Source: Deltaproteobacteria bacterium (GTDB lineage Bacteria; Myxococcota_A; UBA9160; SZUA-336). Taken from it: 64,000 nucleotides of DNA. The first letter of the stretch is position 1, and each line of letters opens with the position of its first letter. The DNA lies in the NCBI GenBank assembly GCA_029261895.1, contig JAJDAK010000028.1, forward strand, positions 42,573 to 106,572. Reading direction: 5' to 3'. Under the pieces are notes generated by a model. It did no database searches, had not been told where the DNA came from, and saw only the letters and a list, made by a program, of their open reading frames with translations. Of this stretch, positions 53,451-62,691 are shown in pieces. A program made the translations under genes and the position numbers.

Positions 53451-54798
53451 TTTTCATATCGAAGAGCAGCGACCAGCGTCGCATGTACTCCATATCGTAT
53501 TCGAGGCGCTTTGTGATCGAAGTATTCCCTCGACACCCGTTCACTTGAGCCCAGCCGGTGAGGCCACCTTTCATCTTGTGCCGCTGCATGTAACCTGGAA
53601 TTTCTTTGCGGAAATCTTGGATGAATTCGGGGCGCTCGGGTCGTGGGCCAACGATGCTCATATCACCTCGAACCACGTTCCAGAGCTGCGGCAACTCATC
53701 GAAGTTGAGTTTACGCAACCAGCGACCCAGAGTCGTACGACGTGGATCGTCGGGCTTGGCCCAGACGGGGCCGGTTTTCGATTCGGCGTCGGGCACCATC
53801 GTACGAAACTTATGCATCGTGAAGAGTTTGCCATCCAGACTCATTCGCTGTTGGCTAAACAGTACGGGTCCACGAGATCCGAGCCTGATTCCAATTCCAA
53901 TGGCAGCCAATACAGGCGACAGCACGAGTAACGCGGACGATGCGATGCCGATGTCCACGGCGCGTTTTGAAATTTCGGCCCATCCCACGAGCGGAGATTC
54001 AACCAAGCGTATGACAGGTAAGCCGTCGAAGTCTTCAATGCCCGCTTGCAACGTGGTTAGATTGAGCAGGTCTGGAACGATGCGAATTGCGGCGGTTGTA
54101 TCGCTGAGTTCGTGAGTAAGTTTTATTGGGTCAGCATCGTCGCTGCGATCTAACGCAATCATCACTTGGTCGACTTCGCGTGAGACGACGATCTCATGCA
54201 ACTCGGCATATGAACCGAGATGAGGTGGGTTGTGCCCCCCGAGTCCGATCTGTGACGGACCTACGAAGCCGATTACATTGAACCCTGTTTCTGGATGATC
54301 CCGAAAACGTTCGAAGACCGCGCGTGCAAGAATTCCGGTACCCACGATCAATACGGCGCGCTGGTTATAGCCGCGTCGACGAAACTCGCCGAGCGAGTAA
54401 CGCAGTCCCGCACGAAATGCGATCAAGCTGAGTGACGATGTTCCCCAGAAGAGCATCAGTACCAAACGTGAAACGGGTCCGACTCGCCAGAAGAACGAGA
54501 CGGCCGTCAGAATCAATGTGCCGAACGAGGTGACCTCGAGTACGCGACGCGTTTCTTCCAGGCGTGAGAGTCCCCGGCGAGGTTCGTACAGGCCACGGTA
54601 GCGCAGCAAGAGGTGCCAAATCGGCAGGGTGAGGAGTCCCATGGCGAGGTTTTCTTGGAATGCGGCGGGATCCGAAGCCGTCGGCAATAGCTCGGTTTGA
54701 AACCGAATCACGCAGACTGCGATCCACGCGGCTGCAATGACGCCAAGGTCTGCGATCGCGCAGAGCGTACGAAAAACCTCGCTGTACCTGCGCAGCAC
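53401..54798 (-). CDS. Undecaprenyl-phosphate sugar phosphotransferase (WbaP/WcaJ-like polyprenyl transferase)
   Basis: This 465-aa enzyme starts an O-antigen or exopolysaccharide chain by moving a sugar-1-phosphate to undecaprenyl phosphate. It has four N-terminal helices, a central Rossmann-like (CoA-binding-type) domain with AVLIVGTGILARAVFERF, a helix before the catalytic domain (RAVDIGIASSALLVLSPVLA), and the catalytic segments KLFTMHKFRTM, NFDELPQLWNVVRGDMSIVG and PRPERPEF. GTG 54798 is chosen because GGGGGGAG precedes it at proper spacing; GTG 54813 is too close to its AAGGAG. No polymerase or flippase genes are nearby, so the cluster it serves is elsewhere. Confidence 0.9.
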   Translation of the reverse strand: MLRRYSEVFRTLCAIADLGVIAAAWIAVCVIRFQTELLPTASDPAAFQENLAMGLLTLPIWHLLLRYRGLYEPRRGLSRLEETRRVLEVTSFGTLILTAVSFFWRVGPVSRLVLMLFWGTSSLSLIAFRAGLRYSLGEFRRRGYNQRAVLIVGTGILARAVFERFRDHPETGFNVIGFVGPSQIGLGGHNPPHLGSYAELHEIVVSREVDQVMIALDRSDDADPIKLTHELSDTTAAIRIVPDLLNLTTLQAGIEDFDGLPVIRLVESPLVGWAEISKRAVDIGIASSALLVLSPVLAAIGIGIRLGSRGPVLFSQQRMSLDGKLFTMHKFRTMVPDAESKTGPVWAKPDDPRRTTLGRWLRKLNFDELPQLWNVVRGDMSIVGPRPERPEFIQDFRKEIPGYMQRHKMKGGLTGWAQVNGCRGNTSITKRLEYDMEYMRRWSLLFDMKIIALTFLRSFRDPNAY

Positions 54799-54816
54799 GT
54801 GCGCTCCCCCCACTCC

Positions 54817-54885
54817 TTAACCCAGGTCGATGCTATCCATCGCGCCCCGCTTAAGCCACCCCTGAAGCGCCATCGCGTTCGACAT
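54817..54885 (-). CDS. Possible 22-residue leader peptide upstream of the sugar transferase
   Basis: On the minus strand a GGAGG ribosome-binding site is followed after five bases by an ATG opening a 22-codon frame (MSNAMALQGWLKRGAMDSI and three more residues) that ends at TAA 19 nt before the sugar transferase GTG. Its RBS and first five codons are repeated, inverted, at 55111-55136, where a second short frame (55122-55166, plus strand) begins with the same MSNAM. The good RBS and position suit a translated leader, but length alone cannot prove coding. Confidence 0.3.
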   Translation of the reverse strand: MSNAMALQGWLKRGAMDSIDLG

Positions 54886-55136
54886 AGGTCCTCCGCGGGG
54901 AAGATGGTGCTCCCATCGAGTTATGCAACCCGCTCCTGACCTCTTTCGTGCGTGGGCTATCTAGCTCGTAGCCTTATCTAGCCCGCACTGCAGACGGTCC
55001 GTGCGCGGCTCGCATAACTCGCATGGCGCATGCTCGTCCGACGACACGATTGGCATAGCGCGTTCGACGTAGGTACGAAGCGAACTTGGGCTGCCCTGGG
55101 GTCCCAGCGAGCGGAGGACTTATGTCGAACGCGATG
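54871..55136. repeat. Inverted-repeat element between gltD and the sugar transferase
   Basis: The 342-nt gap 54814-55155 has no long gene but is rich in repeats. Arms 54871-54896 and 55111-55136 are inverted copies of 26 nt with one mismatch (core CGCGTTCGACATA). A third, partial copy in direct orientation lies at about 55055-55073 (GCGCGTTCGACGTAGGT), and pairs with the right arm to form an 85-nt hairpin. A second inverted pair of 10 nt (CGAGTTATGC at 54917-54926, GCATAACTCG at 55012-55021) and a direct repeat TATCTAGC (54958-54965, 54975-54982) lie inside. It may serve as terminator for gltBD or be a small mobile or palindromic repeat. Confidence 0.75.
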
Positions 55137-55155
55137 CTGGCAACTAGAACTCGGT

Positions 55156-56592
55156 CTAAGAGTTGAGGAAGCGGTCGACTTCGGCGGCGCATTCGCGGCC
55201 CTCGGCGATCGCCCAGACGACCAGCGATTGACCGCGGCGCATGTCACCTGCCGAGAAGACTCCAGGGACACTTGTCGCGTACCCATCGCCTGTCGAAATA
55301 TTTCCCCGATCCGTGAGCTCGGTCCCGAGCTGTTCGATCATGCCGTTCTGAACGGGTCCCAGGAATCCCATCGCGAGCAGCGCCAAGTCAACGTCTAGCG
55401 TAAACGCGCTGTCCGGAACTTCTTCCATCGCACGTCGACCGGTCTTTGGATCGGGCTCGCCGAACTGAACGCGAACCGCGTGCATGCGTTCCAGCTTGCC
55501 GTCGGAGCCGCTAAAGCGTGTTGTGGAGATTCCCCAGTCCCGGCTGCCGCCTTCTTCATGTGAAGTCGAAGTGCGAAGGATTCCCGCCGGCGCCGGATGG
55601 ATGGGCCATGGCGCAAGTTCGTCGCGACTTTCGGGCGGTTTGCCGAGCAATTCAAAGTTGTAAACGTGCTTTGCACCTTGGCGATGCGAGGTGCCGATGC
55701 AATCCGAACCCGTGTCTCCGCCGCCCAAGACCAATGCATTCTTGCCTTCGGCGATGATGCCCTTGTCGTCGCTGACGGTGTCGCCGGCAACACGTCGGTT
55801 CTGTTGTTCGAGAAATTCCATCGCTAAGTGGACGCCGTCGAGGTCGCGACCTGGAATGGGCAGGTCGCGCGGATGCTCGGCACCGCCCGCCAGAACCATC
55901 GCGTCGAATTCCTGCTGGATTTCGTTCGCCGAGATGTTTTGGCCGACATGCATACCCGTGCGAAACTCAATGCCCTCTGCCTCCATGATGTCGATGCGTC
56001 GGTCGATGGTCCATTTTTCAAGTTTGAAGTCGGGGATTCCGTAGCGGAGTAGCCCACCGATGCGGTCATTGCGTTCAAAAACCGTGACCAAGTGTCCGGC
56101 GCGGTTGAGCTGTTGTGCGGCTGCCAAACCCGCGGGACCGGAGCCGACAACAGCGACGCGCTTGCCGCTACGCTGTTCGGGTGGTTGTGGCGTTATCCAA
56201 CCCTTGGCGAATCCACGCTCGACGATGGTTTTTTCGATGAACTCGATCGTGACCGGGTCGTCGTTGATCCCGAGTACACAGGCGGATTCACAAGGCGCGG
56301 GACAGATTCGACCGGTAAACTCGGGAAAGTTATTGGTGCGATGCAGTCGGTGCAGCGCCTCTTCCCATTTGCCTCGATACACCAGGTCGTTGAAGTCGGG
56401 AATGATATTACCGAGAGGGCATCCGTCGTTGCAGAAGGGCACGCCACAGTCCATACAGCGTGAGGCCTGAGACTGAATCTCTTCGTTGGTCGGGTCCGCA
56501 TAAATCTCAAGATAGTCCTGAACCCGCGTCCGCGGATCGCGCTTTGTCGGCGTACTCCGGCCGGCCTCCATGAAACCCGTTGGCTTGCCCAT
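55156..56592 (-). CDS. gltD: Glutamate synthase (NADPH) small subunit
   Basis: GltD takes electrons from NADPH and passes them to GltB. The 478-aa protein has the N-terminal Cys-rich iron-sulfur region (ASRCMDCGVPFCNDGCPLGN and later RICPAPCESACV), an FAD-binding VAVVGSGPAGLAAAQQL and a second, NADPH-binding ALVLGGGDTGSDCIGTS, then the closing SVPGVFSAGDMRRGQSLVV. It starts at ATG 56592, sharing a base with the gltB stop, so gltB and gltD are translated together. A repeat-rich gap follows its stop. Confidence 0.96.
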   Translation of the reverse strand: MGKPTGFMEAGRSTPTKRDPRTRVQDYLEIYADPTNEEIQSQASRCMDCGVPFCNDGCPLGNIIPDFNDLVYRGKWEEALHRLHRTNNFPEFTGRICPAPCESACVLGINDDPVTIEFIEKTIVERGFAKGWITPQPPEQRSGKRVAVVGSGPAGLAAAQQLNRAGHLVTVFERNDRIGGLLRYGIPDFKLEKWTIDRRIDIMEAEGIEFRTGMHVGQNISANEIQQEFDAMVLAGGAEHPRDLPIPGRDLDGVHLAMEFLEQQNRRVAGDTVSDDKGIIAEGKNALVLGGGDTGSDCIGTSHRQGAKHVYNFELLGKPPESRDELAPWPIHPAPAGILRTSTSHEEGGSRDWGISTTRFSGSDGKLERMHAVRVQFGEPDPKTGRRAMEEVPDSAFTLDVDLALLAMGFLGPVQNGMIEQLGTELTDRGNISTGDGYATSVPGVFSAGDMRRGQSLVVWAIAEGRECAAEVDRFLNS

Positions 56593-59500
56593 TAGTATTC
56601 CTCGTCCGCGAATTCGATCCCCGCGAGTGCGCGCTTATAATCGCGTGGCATCACCTTCGTGAACTGCGAGCGGGTGGATTGCCACTTCTCCAAAATCGAC
56701 TCCGCACGCGTGCTCTTGGTATGCCGATAGTGAGCCTCCAAGAGCGTGCGAACTTCCTGTTCATCCTGGTCGGTTTCAATAGGTTCCAAGTCGACCAATC
56801 CTGGGTTGTAGAGCTCGGGCAACTTGTGATCGGGATCGAAGACATACGCGATACCGCCACTCATTCCCGCTGCGAAGTTGCGGCCCACCGGTCCAAGAAT
56901 CACCACGCGACCCCCGGTCATGTATTCACAACCGTGATCACCCACACCTTCGACCACCGTATTGGCACCGCTGTTACGCACGCAGAAGCGTTCGCCTGCG
57001 ACGCCGCGGAAAAACGCCTCACCGCTCGTCGCGCCGTAGAGCGTGACGTTGCCGATGACGATATTCTCCGTCGGATCAAACGTGGAATCAGGGTGGGGGT
57101 AGACGATGATGCGTCCGCCGGATAGGCCCTTGCCGGTGTAGTCGTTCGAGTCACCGACCAAGGTCATCGTAATACCATGCGGTAGGAATGCGCCGAAACT
57201 CTGGCCAGCACTGCCCGTGAACCGAATTCGAATCGTATTATCCGGCAAACCCTCGAGGCCGTGCTTCTTGGAAACAGCAGCGCCGAGCATCGTACCGACG
57301 GTTCGATTCACGTTGCGGATCTGTAGATTCAGCTCGACGGGTTCGGTCTTTTCGATCGCGGGTCGGCAGAGCTGGATCAGTTCATTGTCAAGCGCCGCTT
57401 CGAGTCCGTGATCCTGGCCTTCGATATGCCGAATCGCCACGTTGGCATGCGGTGGTTCCGGCCGATGCAGGATGGCAGAAAAATCGATGCCCTTGTTCAG
57501 CTTCCAATGATGGATGCTGTCATTGGCTTCGAGGTATTCGCTATGTCCGATCATCTCTTCGAACTTGCGGAAACCGAGTTCTGCCATGAGCTCGCGGGTC
57601 TCTTGGGCCACAAACTTGAAGTAGTTCACCACATGGTCTGCCGTGCCGGTGAACTTCTCGCGAAGCTTCGGATTTTGTGTAGCGACGCCCACGGGGCAGG
57701 TGTTGAGATGGCAAACCCGCATGACGATGCAGCCAAGTGCCACCAGAGCGACCGTACCGAAGCCGAATTCATCTCCGCCGAGCATCGCGCCAATGATCAC
57801 GTCACGGCCGGTGCGTAGCTGTCCATCCACGTGAACACGAATGCGGCCCCGTAGATCGTTCATCACCAAGGCTTGCTGGGTTTCGGAAAGGCCGATCTCC
57901 CAGGGTACGCCCGCATGCTTAATTGAAGTCTGAGGTGAGGCACCGGTGCCGCCTTCGAAGCCGGCGATTTGTACCGACTCGGCGTGCCCCTTGGAAACGC
58001 CAGCCGCGATTGTTCCCACGCCACTCACGGAAACCAACTTCACCGATATGTCTGCATCGGGATTGCTGTTTTTTAGATCGTGAATCAGTTGCGACAGATC
58101 TTCGATCGAATAGATGTCGTGGTGAGGCGGTGGCGAAATCAAACCCACGCCGGGCGTGGAGTTGCGCACACGCGCGATATTGCGATCGACCTTATGCGCC
58201 GGCAGCTGCCCGCCTTCGCCGGGCTTGGCCCCCTGGGCAACTTTGATCTGAAGTTCGTCAGCGTTTACGAGGTACCAGCTGCTTACACCGAAGCGTCCGG
58301 AGGCGACCTGTTTGATCGCTGAACGACGCAAGTCTCCATTGGCGTCGGGAGTGAAGCGCTTGGGGTCTTCGCCGCCTTCGCCGCTATTGCTCTTGCCGCC
58401 GATGCGATTCATCGCGATGGCCAGCGTCTCATGCGCTTCAGCGCTGATCGAACCAAACGACATGGCACCGGTGCAGAACCGCTTCATGATCTCTTCCGCG
58501 GATTCGACCTCTTCAATCGGTACCGGTTCGCGATCCTTTTTGAAGCGTAACAAGCCGCGAATCGTGTAGAGGTTCTTCGCCTGTTCGTTGATTAGCGCCG
58601 CGTACTCCTTGTACTGCGAATAATTATCCTGGCGCAGTGCATGTTGAAGCTTGTGGATCACGGTGGGATTCATCAGGTGTCGTTCGCCGTCGCGACGCCA
58701 TTGGTACTGTCCCCCGAGTTCGAGTTCTTCCTCGTGATCGATTGTCGCGGGGTATGCGTAGATATGTCGACGTCGTGCTTCCTCGGCGATGGTTTCGAGA
58801 TCGATGCCGCCGATCCGGGTCGCGGTATCGGTGAAAAATTCATCCACCACAGGCCGTGAAACACCGACCGCTTCAAAAATCTGCGCACCGCGATAACTCG
58901 CGAGGGTGGAGATGCCCATTTTCGCGAAGATCTTCAACAGGCCCTTGCCCGTCGCCTTGATGTAGTTCTTTACCGCGTCCTCGTAGCTCAGCTGACTTGG
59001 AACGAATGAACCGTCCTTGACCAATTCGCCGATGGACTGCAACGCCACGTAGGGGTTGATGGCGCAAGCGCCGTAACCGATCAGAAATGAGAAATGTGCG
59101 ATCTCACGCGCCTCACCGGTTTCAACCACGATGCCACAGCTCATGCGGAGGCCCTGACGAATGAGGTGATGGTGCACCGCACCCGTTGCGAGCAAGCTCG
59201 GGATCGGAATCTTGTCGGGACCGGCTTCGCGATCCGACAGAATCAAAATATTCTTCCCGCTGCGCACGGCTGCTTCGGCGTCCGCGGTTAGTTGATCGAT
59301 CGCTTTGCGTAGGCCGTCTTCAAGAGCGCCTGTCGCGGCGAAGGTGATCGGTAACGTGGCGCTACTGAAATCCGCATGATCGATCTGGCGAATCCGCTCG
59401 AGTTCATCGTCCTGAAGAATCGGCTGCTCAAGTTCTAGCAAGCGCGCATGCTCAGGTGTTGTCTCGAGTAGGTTCTTTTCCGCGCCAATCGTGCTGATCA

Positions 59501-61124
59501 AACTCATCACGGATTCTTCACGAATCGAATCGATCGCGGGGTTGGTGACCTGCGCGAAAACCTGCTTGAAATAATTGAACAGCAGGTGAGGACGGTCCGA
59601 GAGTGCGGCGATCGGAGCGTCGTTGCCCATCGATCCGGTGGCTTCGATTCCGTTCGCAACCATCGGCGCGATTAGAATGCGCAGATCCTCAAGCGTGTAA
59701 CCGAAGAGCTTCTCACGCGTGAATAAGCCGGTTTCCCCATCTGCAATCGTGCGTGGTTGATTGGCCTCCGGGAGCCGATCTAACGTCAATAGATTGTCGT
59801 CAATCCATTGGCGATAGGGTTCGCGACTGGCGTAGTCGGCCTTCAATTCCTCATCGGGGATGATGCGACCTTCGGCGGTGTCGATGAGCAGCATGCGGCC
59901 CGGCTGGAGCCGGCCTTTGTATTTCACGTCCGCAGGTTCGATCGGAAGAACTCCCGCTTCCGACGAAAGCACGATGAAGCCGTCTTTCGTCACCCAATAG
60001 CGGGAAGGGCGCAAACCGTTGCGGTCGAGGACGCCCCCCACGCGGATGCCGTCGGTGAATGCGATCGACGCCGGTCCGTCCCAAGGCTCCATCAGGCTTT
60101 GATGGTACTGGTAGAAGGCCTTCTTCTCGTCCGGCATCAAACTGTCGCGATCCCAGGCTTCCGGAATCAGCATCATCATCGCGTGCGCGATATCGCGTCC
60201 GGAAAGCATCAGGAACTCGAGTGCATTGTCGATCTGTGCCGAATCGGAAAAGCCGGGTCGGACAATGGGAAAAACCTTTTCAAGATCGTCGCCCCATAAC
60301 TCGGACTTCATGATGGCTTCGCGCGCGCGCATCCAATTGTGATTGCCGCGTACGGTATTGATCTCGCCGTTATGACAAAGCGTTCGGAACGGTTGCGCGA
60401 GATCCCAGGTGGGCCAGGTGTTGGTGCTGTAGCGCTGGTGCACCAGGGCTAAGCTGGTATCCATGGTTGGGTTTGCGAGATCTGGATAGAACTCTTTAAT
60501 CTGATAAGCGAGCAGCAGACCTTTGTAAACGATGGTACGACTCGACAGGCTCGGCACATAAAATTCACCGAACTCTTCGCCCGCGAGCGCGTGTTGTACA
60601 AGCTTTCGAATCACAAAGAGTTTGCGCTCGAATTGATCCTGGTCGAGGCCGCTGCCGCGCAGAATGAGGATCTGACGAATCACCGGTTGCGCGGCACGCG
60701 CATTGACTCCGATGGCTTCGGGGCGAACGGGAACATCGCGCCAACCAAGCAGGTGTTGGTTTTCCTCTTCGATGATGCGTACCAGGGTTTCTTCGCAGCG
60801 TGCGCGCTTCGCAGCGTCGCGTGGCAGAAAGAGGACGCCCACGCCGTATTCGCCGGGTTCCGGTAGGCGTATGTCGAGTCCCCGGCATTCCTTTTCCAGG
60901 AACGCATGCGGGATCTGCATCAAGATGCCAGCACCATCACCGGTCTCGGGATCTGACCCCGCCGCACCGCGGTGCGTAAGATTGACCAGAACCTGTAGCC
61001 CGCGTTGCACGACTTCGTGCGAGCGTCGTCCGTTGATATTGCAGACGAAACCCATACCGCATGCGTCGTGCTCGAAGCGCGGGTCGTAGAGGCCTTGTTT
61101 CGCAGGCATGTAGGGGTGTGACAA
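56592..61124 (-). CDS. gltB: Glutamate synthase (NADPH) large subunit
   Basis: GltB makes two glutamates from glutamine and 2-oxoglutarate. The 1510-aa protein begins with a short propeptide, then the class II amidotransferase nucleophile Cys22 in DACGMGFVCNING. The central domain is followed by the FMN/2-oxoglutarate domain (SGEGGEDPKRF, KPGEGGQLPAHKV, GFEGGTGASP), the 3Fe-4S Cys set in CIVMRVCHLNTCPVG, and the C-terminal beta-helix (GFRKFEEMIG... onward with many Gly). TTG 61124 is chosen since AGGAG (61134-61130) stands five bases upstream; ATG 61109 would also keep the propeptide. Glutamine amidotransfer links it to nitrogen status. Confidence 0.97.
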   Translation of the reverse strand: MSHPYMPAKQGLYDPRFEHDACGMGFVCNINGRRSHEVVQRGLQVLVNLTHRGAAGSDPETGDGAGILMQIPHAFLEKECRGLDIRLPEPGEYGVGVLFLPRDAAKRARCEETLVRIIEEENQHLLGWRDVPVRPEAIGVNARAAQPVIRQILILRGSGLDQDQFERKLFVIRKLVQHALAGEEFGEFYVPSLSSRTIVYKGLLLAYQIKEFYPDLANPTMDTSLALVHQRYSTNTWPTWDLAQPFRTLCHNGEINTVRGNHNWMRAREAIMKSELWGDDLEKVFPIVRPGFSDSAQIDNALEFLMLSGRDIAHAMMMLIPEAWDRDSLMPDEKKAFYQYHQSLMEPWDGPASIAFTDGIRVGGVLDRNGLRPSRYWVTKDGFIVLSSEAGVLPIEPADVKYKGRLQPGRMLLIDTAEGRIIPDEELKADYASREPYRQWIDDNLLTLDRLPEANQPRTIADGETGLFTREKLFGYTLEDLRILIAPMVANGIEATGSMGNDAPIAALSDRPHLLFNYFKQVFAQVTNPAIDSIREESVMSLISTIGAEKNLLETTPEHARLLELEQPILQDDELERIRQIDHADFSSATLPITFAATGALEDGLRKAIDQLTADAEAAVRSGKNILILSDREAGPDKIPIPSLLATGAVHHHLIRQGLRMSCGIVVETGEAREIAHFSFLIGYGACAINPYVALQSIGELVKDGSFVPSQLSYEDAVKNYIKATGKGLLKIFAKMGISTLASYRGAQIFEAVGVSRPVVDEFFTDTATRIGGIDLETIAEEARRRHIYAYPATIDHEEELELGGQYQWRRDGERHLMNPTVIHKLQHALRQDNYSQYKEYAALINEQAKNLYTIRGLLRFKKDREPVPIEEVESAEEIMKRFCTGAMSFGSISAEAHETLAIAMNRIGGKSNSGEGGEDPKRFTPDANGDLRRSAIKQVASGRFGVSSWYLVNADELQIKVAQGAKPGEGGQLPAHKVDRNIARVRNSTPGVGLISPPPHHDIYSIEDLSQLIHDLKNSNPDADISVKLVSVSGVGTIAAGVSKGHAESVQIAGFEGGTGASPQTSIKHAGVPWEIGLSETQQALVMNDLRGRIRVHVDGQLRTGRDVIIGAMLGGDEFGFGTVALVALGCIVMRVCHLNTCPVGVATQNPKLREKFTGTADHVVNYFKFVAQETRELMAELGFRKFEEMIGHSEYLEANDSIHHWKLNKGIDFSAILHRPEPPHANVAIRHIEGQDHGLEAALDNELIQLCRPAIEKTEPVELNLQIRNVNRTVGTMLGAAVSKKHGLEGLPDNTIRIRFTGSAGQSFGAFLPHGITMTLVGDSNDYTGKGLSGGRIIVYPHPDSTFDPTENIVIGNVTLYGATSGEAFFRGVAGERFCVRNSGANTVVEGVGDHGCEYMTGGRVVILGPVGRNFAAGMSGGIAYVFDPDHKLPELYNPGLVDLEPIETDQDEQEVRTLLEAHYRHTKSTRAESILEKWQSTRSQFTKVMPRDYKRALAGIEFADEEY

Positions 61125-61267
61125 TTAAACTCCTGGTCTTTGAATCCGTGGATGCCGAGCAGAGCATCATAGAGGCTGGCCGGTCCTGGCGTCTCTCCCT
61201 GAGTTGCTCTTTCGAGCATGTCGCACGCGCAAGCTCTTGCGTTATCACGGGAAAATCGACCGGGCCT

Positions 61268-61297
61268 AGGCTAGCTGAGAGCTCGATTTCGTGTCAA
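61268..61297 (-). promoter_or_regulatory. Possible sigma-70-type promoter for gltBD
   Basis: On the minus strand TTGACA (61297-61292) is perfect and TAGCCT (61273-61268) is a 3/6 match after 18 nt. Transcription would leave a leader of roughly 135 nt before gltB, which contains two small hairpins (TGCTC/GAGCA and CGCAA/TTGCG around 61202-61243). Confidence 0.35.
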
Positions 61298-61458
61298 GCG
61301 ACGCTCCAAAGAGGCTTGAAAACACTGCAGATCTACGTGCGAGAAGCGCTCTAAGGTTTCTGTTTACAAGCGATTTTTTGAAATCCTGCTTGACTCGGAT
61401 CGGCAGGCGAGGAAAGATCGGTCGGGTCTGGGGCAGAAGGGTGAGGGCGGTCGAGCCT

Positions 61459-61464
61459 TATAAT
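61459..61464 (+). promoter_or_regulatory. Perfect -10 box (TATAAT) upstream of the zapB-like gene
   Basis: TATAAT at 61459-61464 lies 62 nt before the ATG at 61527. No good -35 box is found at 16-18 nt, so the promoter may need an activator or not be used. TATATA at 61479-61484 is a second candidate with TG directly upstream. Confidence 0.3.
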
Positions 61465-61526
61465 CCTTTCGCTCGGTGTATATAGGTGGATCTGCGTCGA
61501 GAGGCGCATAGGAAAGGAAGCGGTCG

Positions 61527-61826
61527 ATGGGGGAGCGCGCAGAGAAGGTTGCGGAGAAAGCTGCATTGGGATCGGAAGACCTATTGTCAGTACTGAAGAG
61601 CCGAATTGAAGCCTTGGTCGGTCGGCACGGCGAGGCTAAAGCCAAAGTCAGTACATTGACTCAGCAGTTGGCGGCCAAGGATGAAGAGCTGCGCGAGCTT
61701 CGCGCTAAGCTCAAGCAATCGGATCAATTGCGCTCCGACGCGAGTCGTCGCGTGAAGGATTTGATCTCGAAAGTGGACAAGCTCCGCCAGTTGGAAAACG
61801 AATCCACGCGTACTGCGCACGCTTAG
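61527..61826 (+). CDS. Small coiled-coil protein, ZapB-like
   Basis: This 99-aa, highly charged protein is predicted to be almost wholly helical with a coiled-coil pattern in its middle (SRIEALVGRHGEAKAKVSTL and LAAKDEELRELRAKLKQSD). It lies 8 nt upstream of zapA with a strong ribosome-binding site (AGGAAAGGAAG, 61510-61520). A short coiled-coil gene before zapA is common in related bacteria and is often named zapB for its resemblance to the E. coli Z-ring factor, which binds ZapA. Sequence identity in coiled coils is a poor guide, so the name rests mainly on context. Confidence 0.75.
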   Translation: MGERAEKVAEKAALGSEDLLSVLKSRIEALVGRHGEAKAKVSTLTQQLAAKDEELRELRAKLKQSDQLRSDASRRVKDLISKVDKLRQLENESTRTAHA

Positions 61827-61834
61827 GGGGGAAT

Positions 61835-62110
61835 GTGGCCATTAAAGATATGAGAGCAGGCGAGGCCGTGACGATTAAGATCCTGGGCAAAGAGTATCGG
61901 GTGCGCGGCGATGGCGACACCGACTTGCATCAGGTCGCAACGTACGTCGACGGTGTGCTGCGAGAAATGAATCGTGGTGCCAAAGATACGCAGGATGCCG
62001 CCATCCTTGCGGCACTTAATATTGCGAGCGAATTGATGGGTTCGAAAGGATCCACGGGCGTACCCCGTGCACGCGTGCAGGAACTGATTGACCTGGTGGA
62101 CTCCGCTTAG
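61835..62110 (+). CDS. zapA: Cell division protein ZapA
   Basis: ZapA bundles FtsZ filaments at the division site. The 91-aa protein has an N-terminal beta-hairpin domain (VTIKILGKEYRVRGDGD), the conserved helix start HQVATYVDGVLREMNRG and the family segment DAAILAALNIASELM leading into a C-terminal helix. GTG 61835 has GGGGGGA (61826-61832) upstream; ATG 61850 is a shorter option. fthC follows after 5 nt. In many bacteria 6S RNA lies between zapA and fthC; there is no room for it here. Confidence 0.92.
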   Translation: MAIKDMRAGEAVTIKILGKEYRVRGDGDTDLHQVATYVDGVLREMNRGAKDTQDAAILAALNIASELMGSKGSTGVPRARVQELIDLVDSA

Positions 62111-62115
62111 CCGCA

Positions 62116-62691
62116 ATGTCGGACGAGCCCGTCCAAGCGCGAAAGGCGCAGTTGCGGGAAGCGGCGCGGCGTGTGTTGGTCGAAGATATCGAGTCGGCCA
62201 ACACTCGGGTTCTCGCCGAACTGCATAAACTGCGCTCTTGGCATACCGATGAATGGGTCGCACTCTATGCTGCGGCCGATCACGAGGTGGATGTCCGACC
62301 GTTTTTCGATGGGCTGCGAGCCCGCGGCATCCACTGCGCGCTACCCCGGGTTGCTGGGGATGAGCTGAATCTGCACGAAGTTACGTCATGGCATGAGCTT
62401 GAGACCGGGTCGTTCGGCCTGCTCGAGCCGCCTGCTGGCGCGCGGCCGGTCGTGTCCGCGACGATTGCGGTCTTTGTTCTTCCAGGATTGTTGTTTGATC
62501 GCCGTGGTCATCGACTCGGGCGCGGCGGTGGACACTACGATCGCTTGCTCGCACAAGCCGATTCGGCAGCATTCCGGATTGGACTTTGCCACGCGGAGCG
62601 ACTTATCGGAGAAATACCCGTCGCGGCGTGGGACATTTCGGTAGATTGCGTGGTGACCGATCGCGAGGTCATTCGTGTGGAGGGGACGTGA
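62116..62691 (+). CDS. fthC: 5-formyltetrahydrofolate cyclo-ligase
   Basis: This enzyme converts 5-formyl-THF to 5,10-methenyl-THF with ATP, returning a storage folate to use. The 191-aa protein has the N-terminal basic helix ([12 protein letters not shown]) and the C-terminal ATP-binding motif [20 protein letters not shown], followed by [15 protein letters not shown], typical of the YgfA family. ATG 62116 is 5 nt from zapA. Its stop overlaps the tyrS GTG by 4 nt. The pairing with zapA is conserved across many proteobacteria. Confidence 0.93.
   Translation: MSDEPVQARKAQLREAARRVLVEDIESANTRVLAELHKLRSWHTDEWVALYAAADHEVDVRPFFDGLRARGIHCALPRVAGDELNLHEVTSWHELETGSFGLLEPPAGARPVVSATIAVFVLPGLLFDRRGHRLGRGGGHYDRLLAQADSAAFRIGLCHAERLIGEIPVAAWDISVDCVVTDREVIRVEGT

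Larger units (their letters stand above)
61125..61526. other. Divergent intergenic region between gltB and the zapB-like gene
   Basis: These 402 nt contain no gene that I can support. On the left are the gltB leader and a candidate promoter; on the right are a TATAAT hexamer and a strong purine-rich ribosome-binding site for the zapB-like gene. I looked for tRNA, 6S RNA and a known riboswitch and saw none. A T-rich stretch (GATTTTTTGAAATCC, about 61371-61385) is AT-richer than its surroundings. Confidence 0.5.

Noticed and set aside
61125..61300. Riboswitch in the gltB leader
   Set aside because: Two small hairpins are visible, but I could not match the conserved bases of the glycine, glutamine or other known riboswitches.
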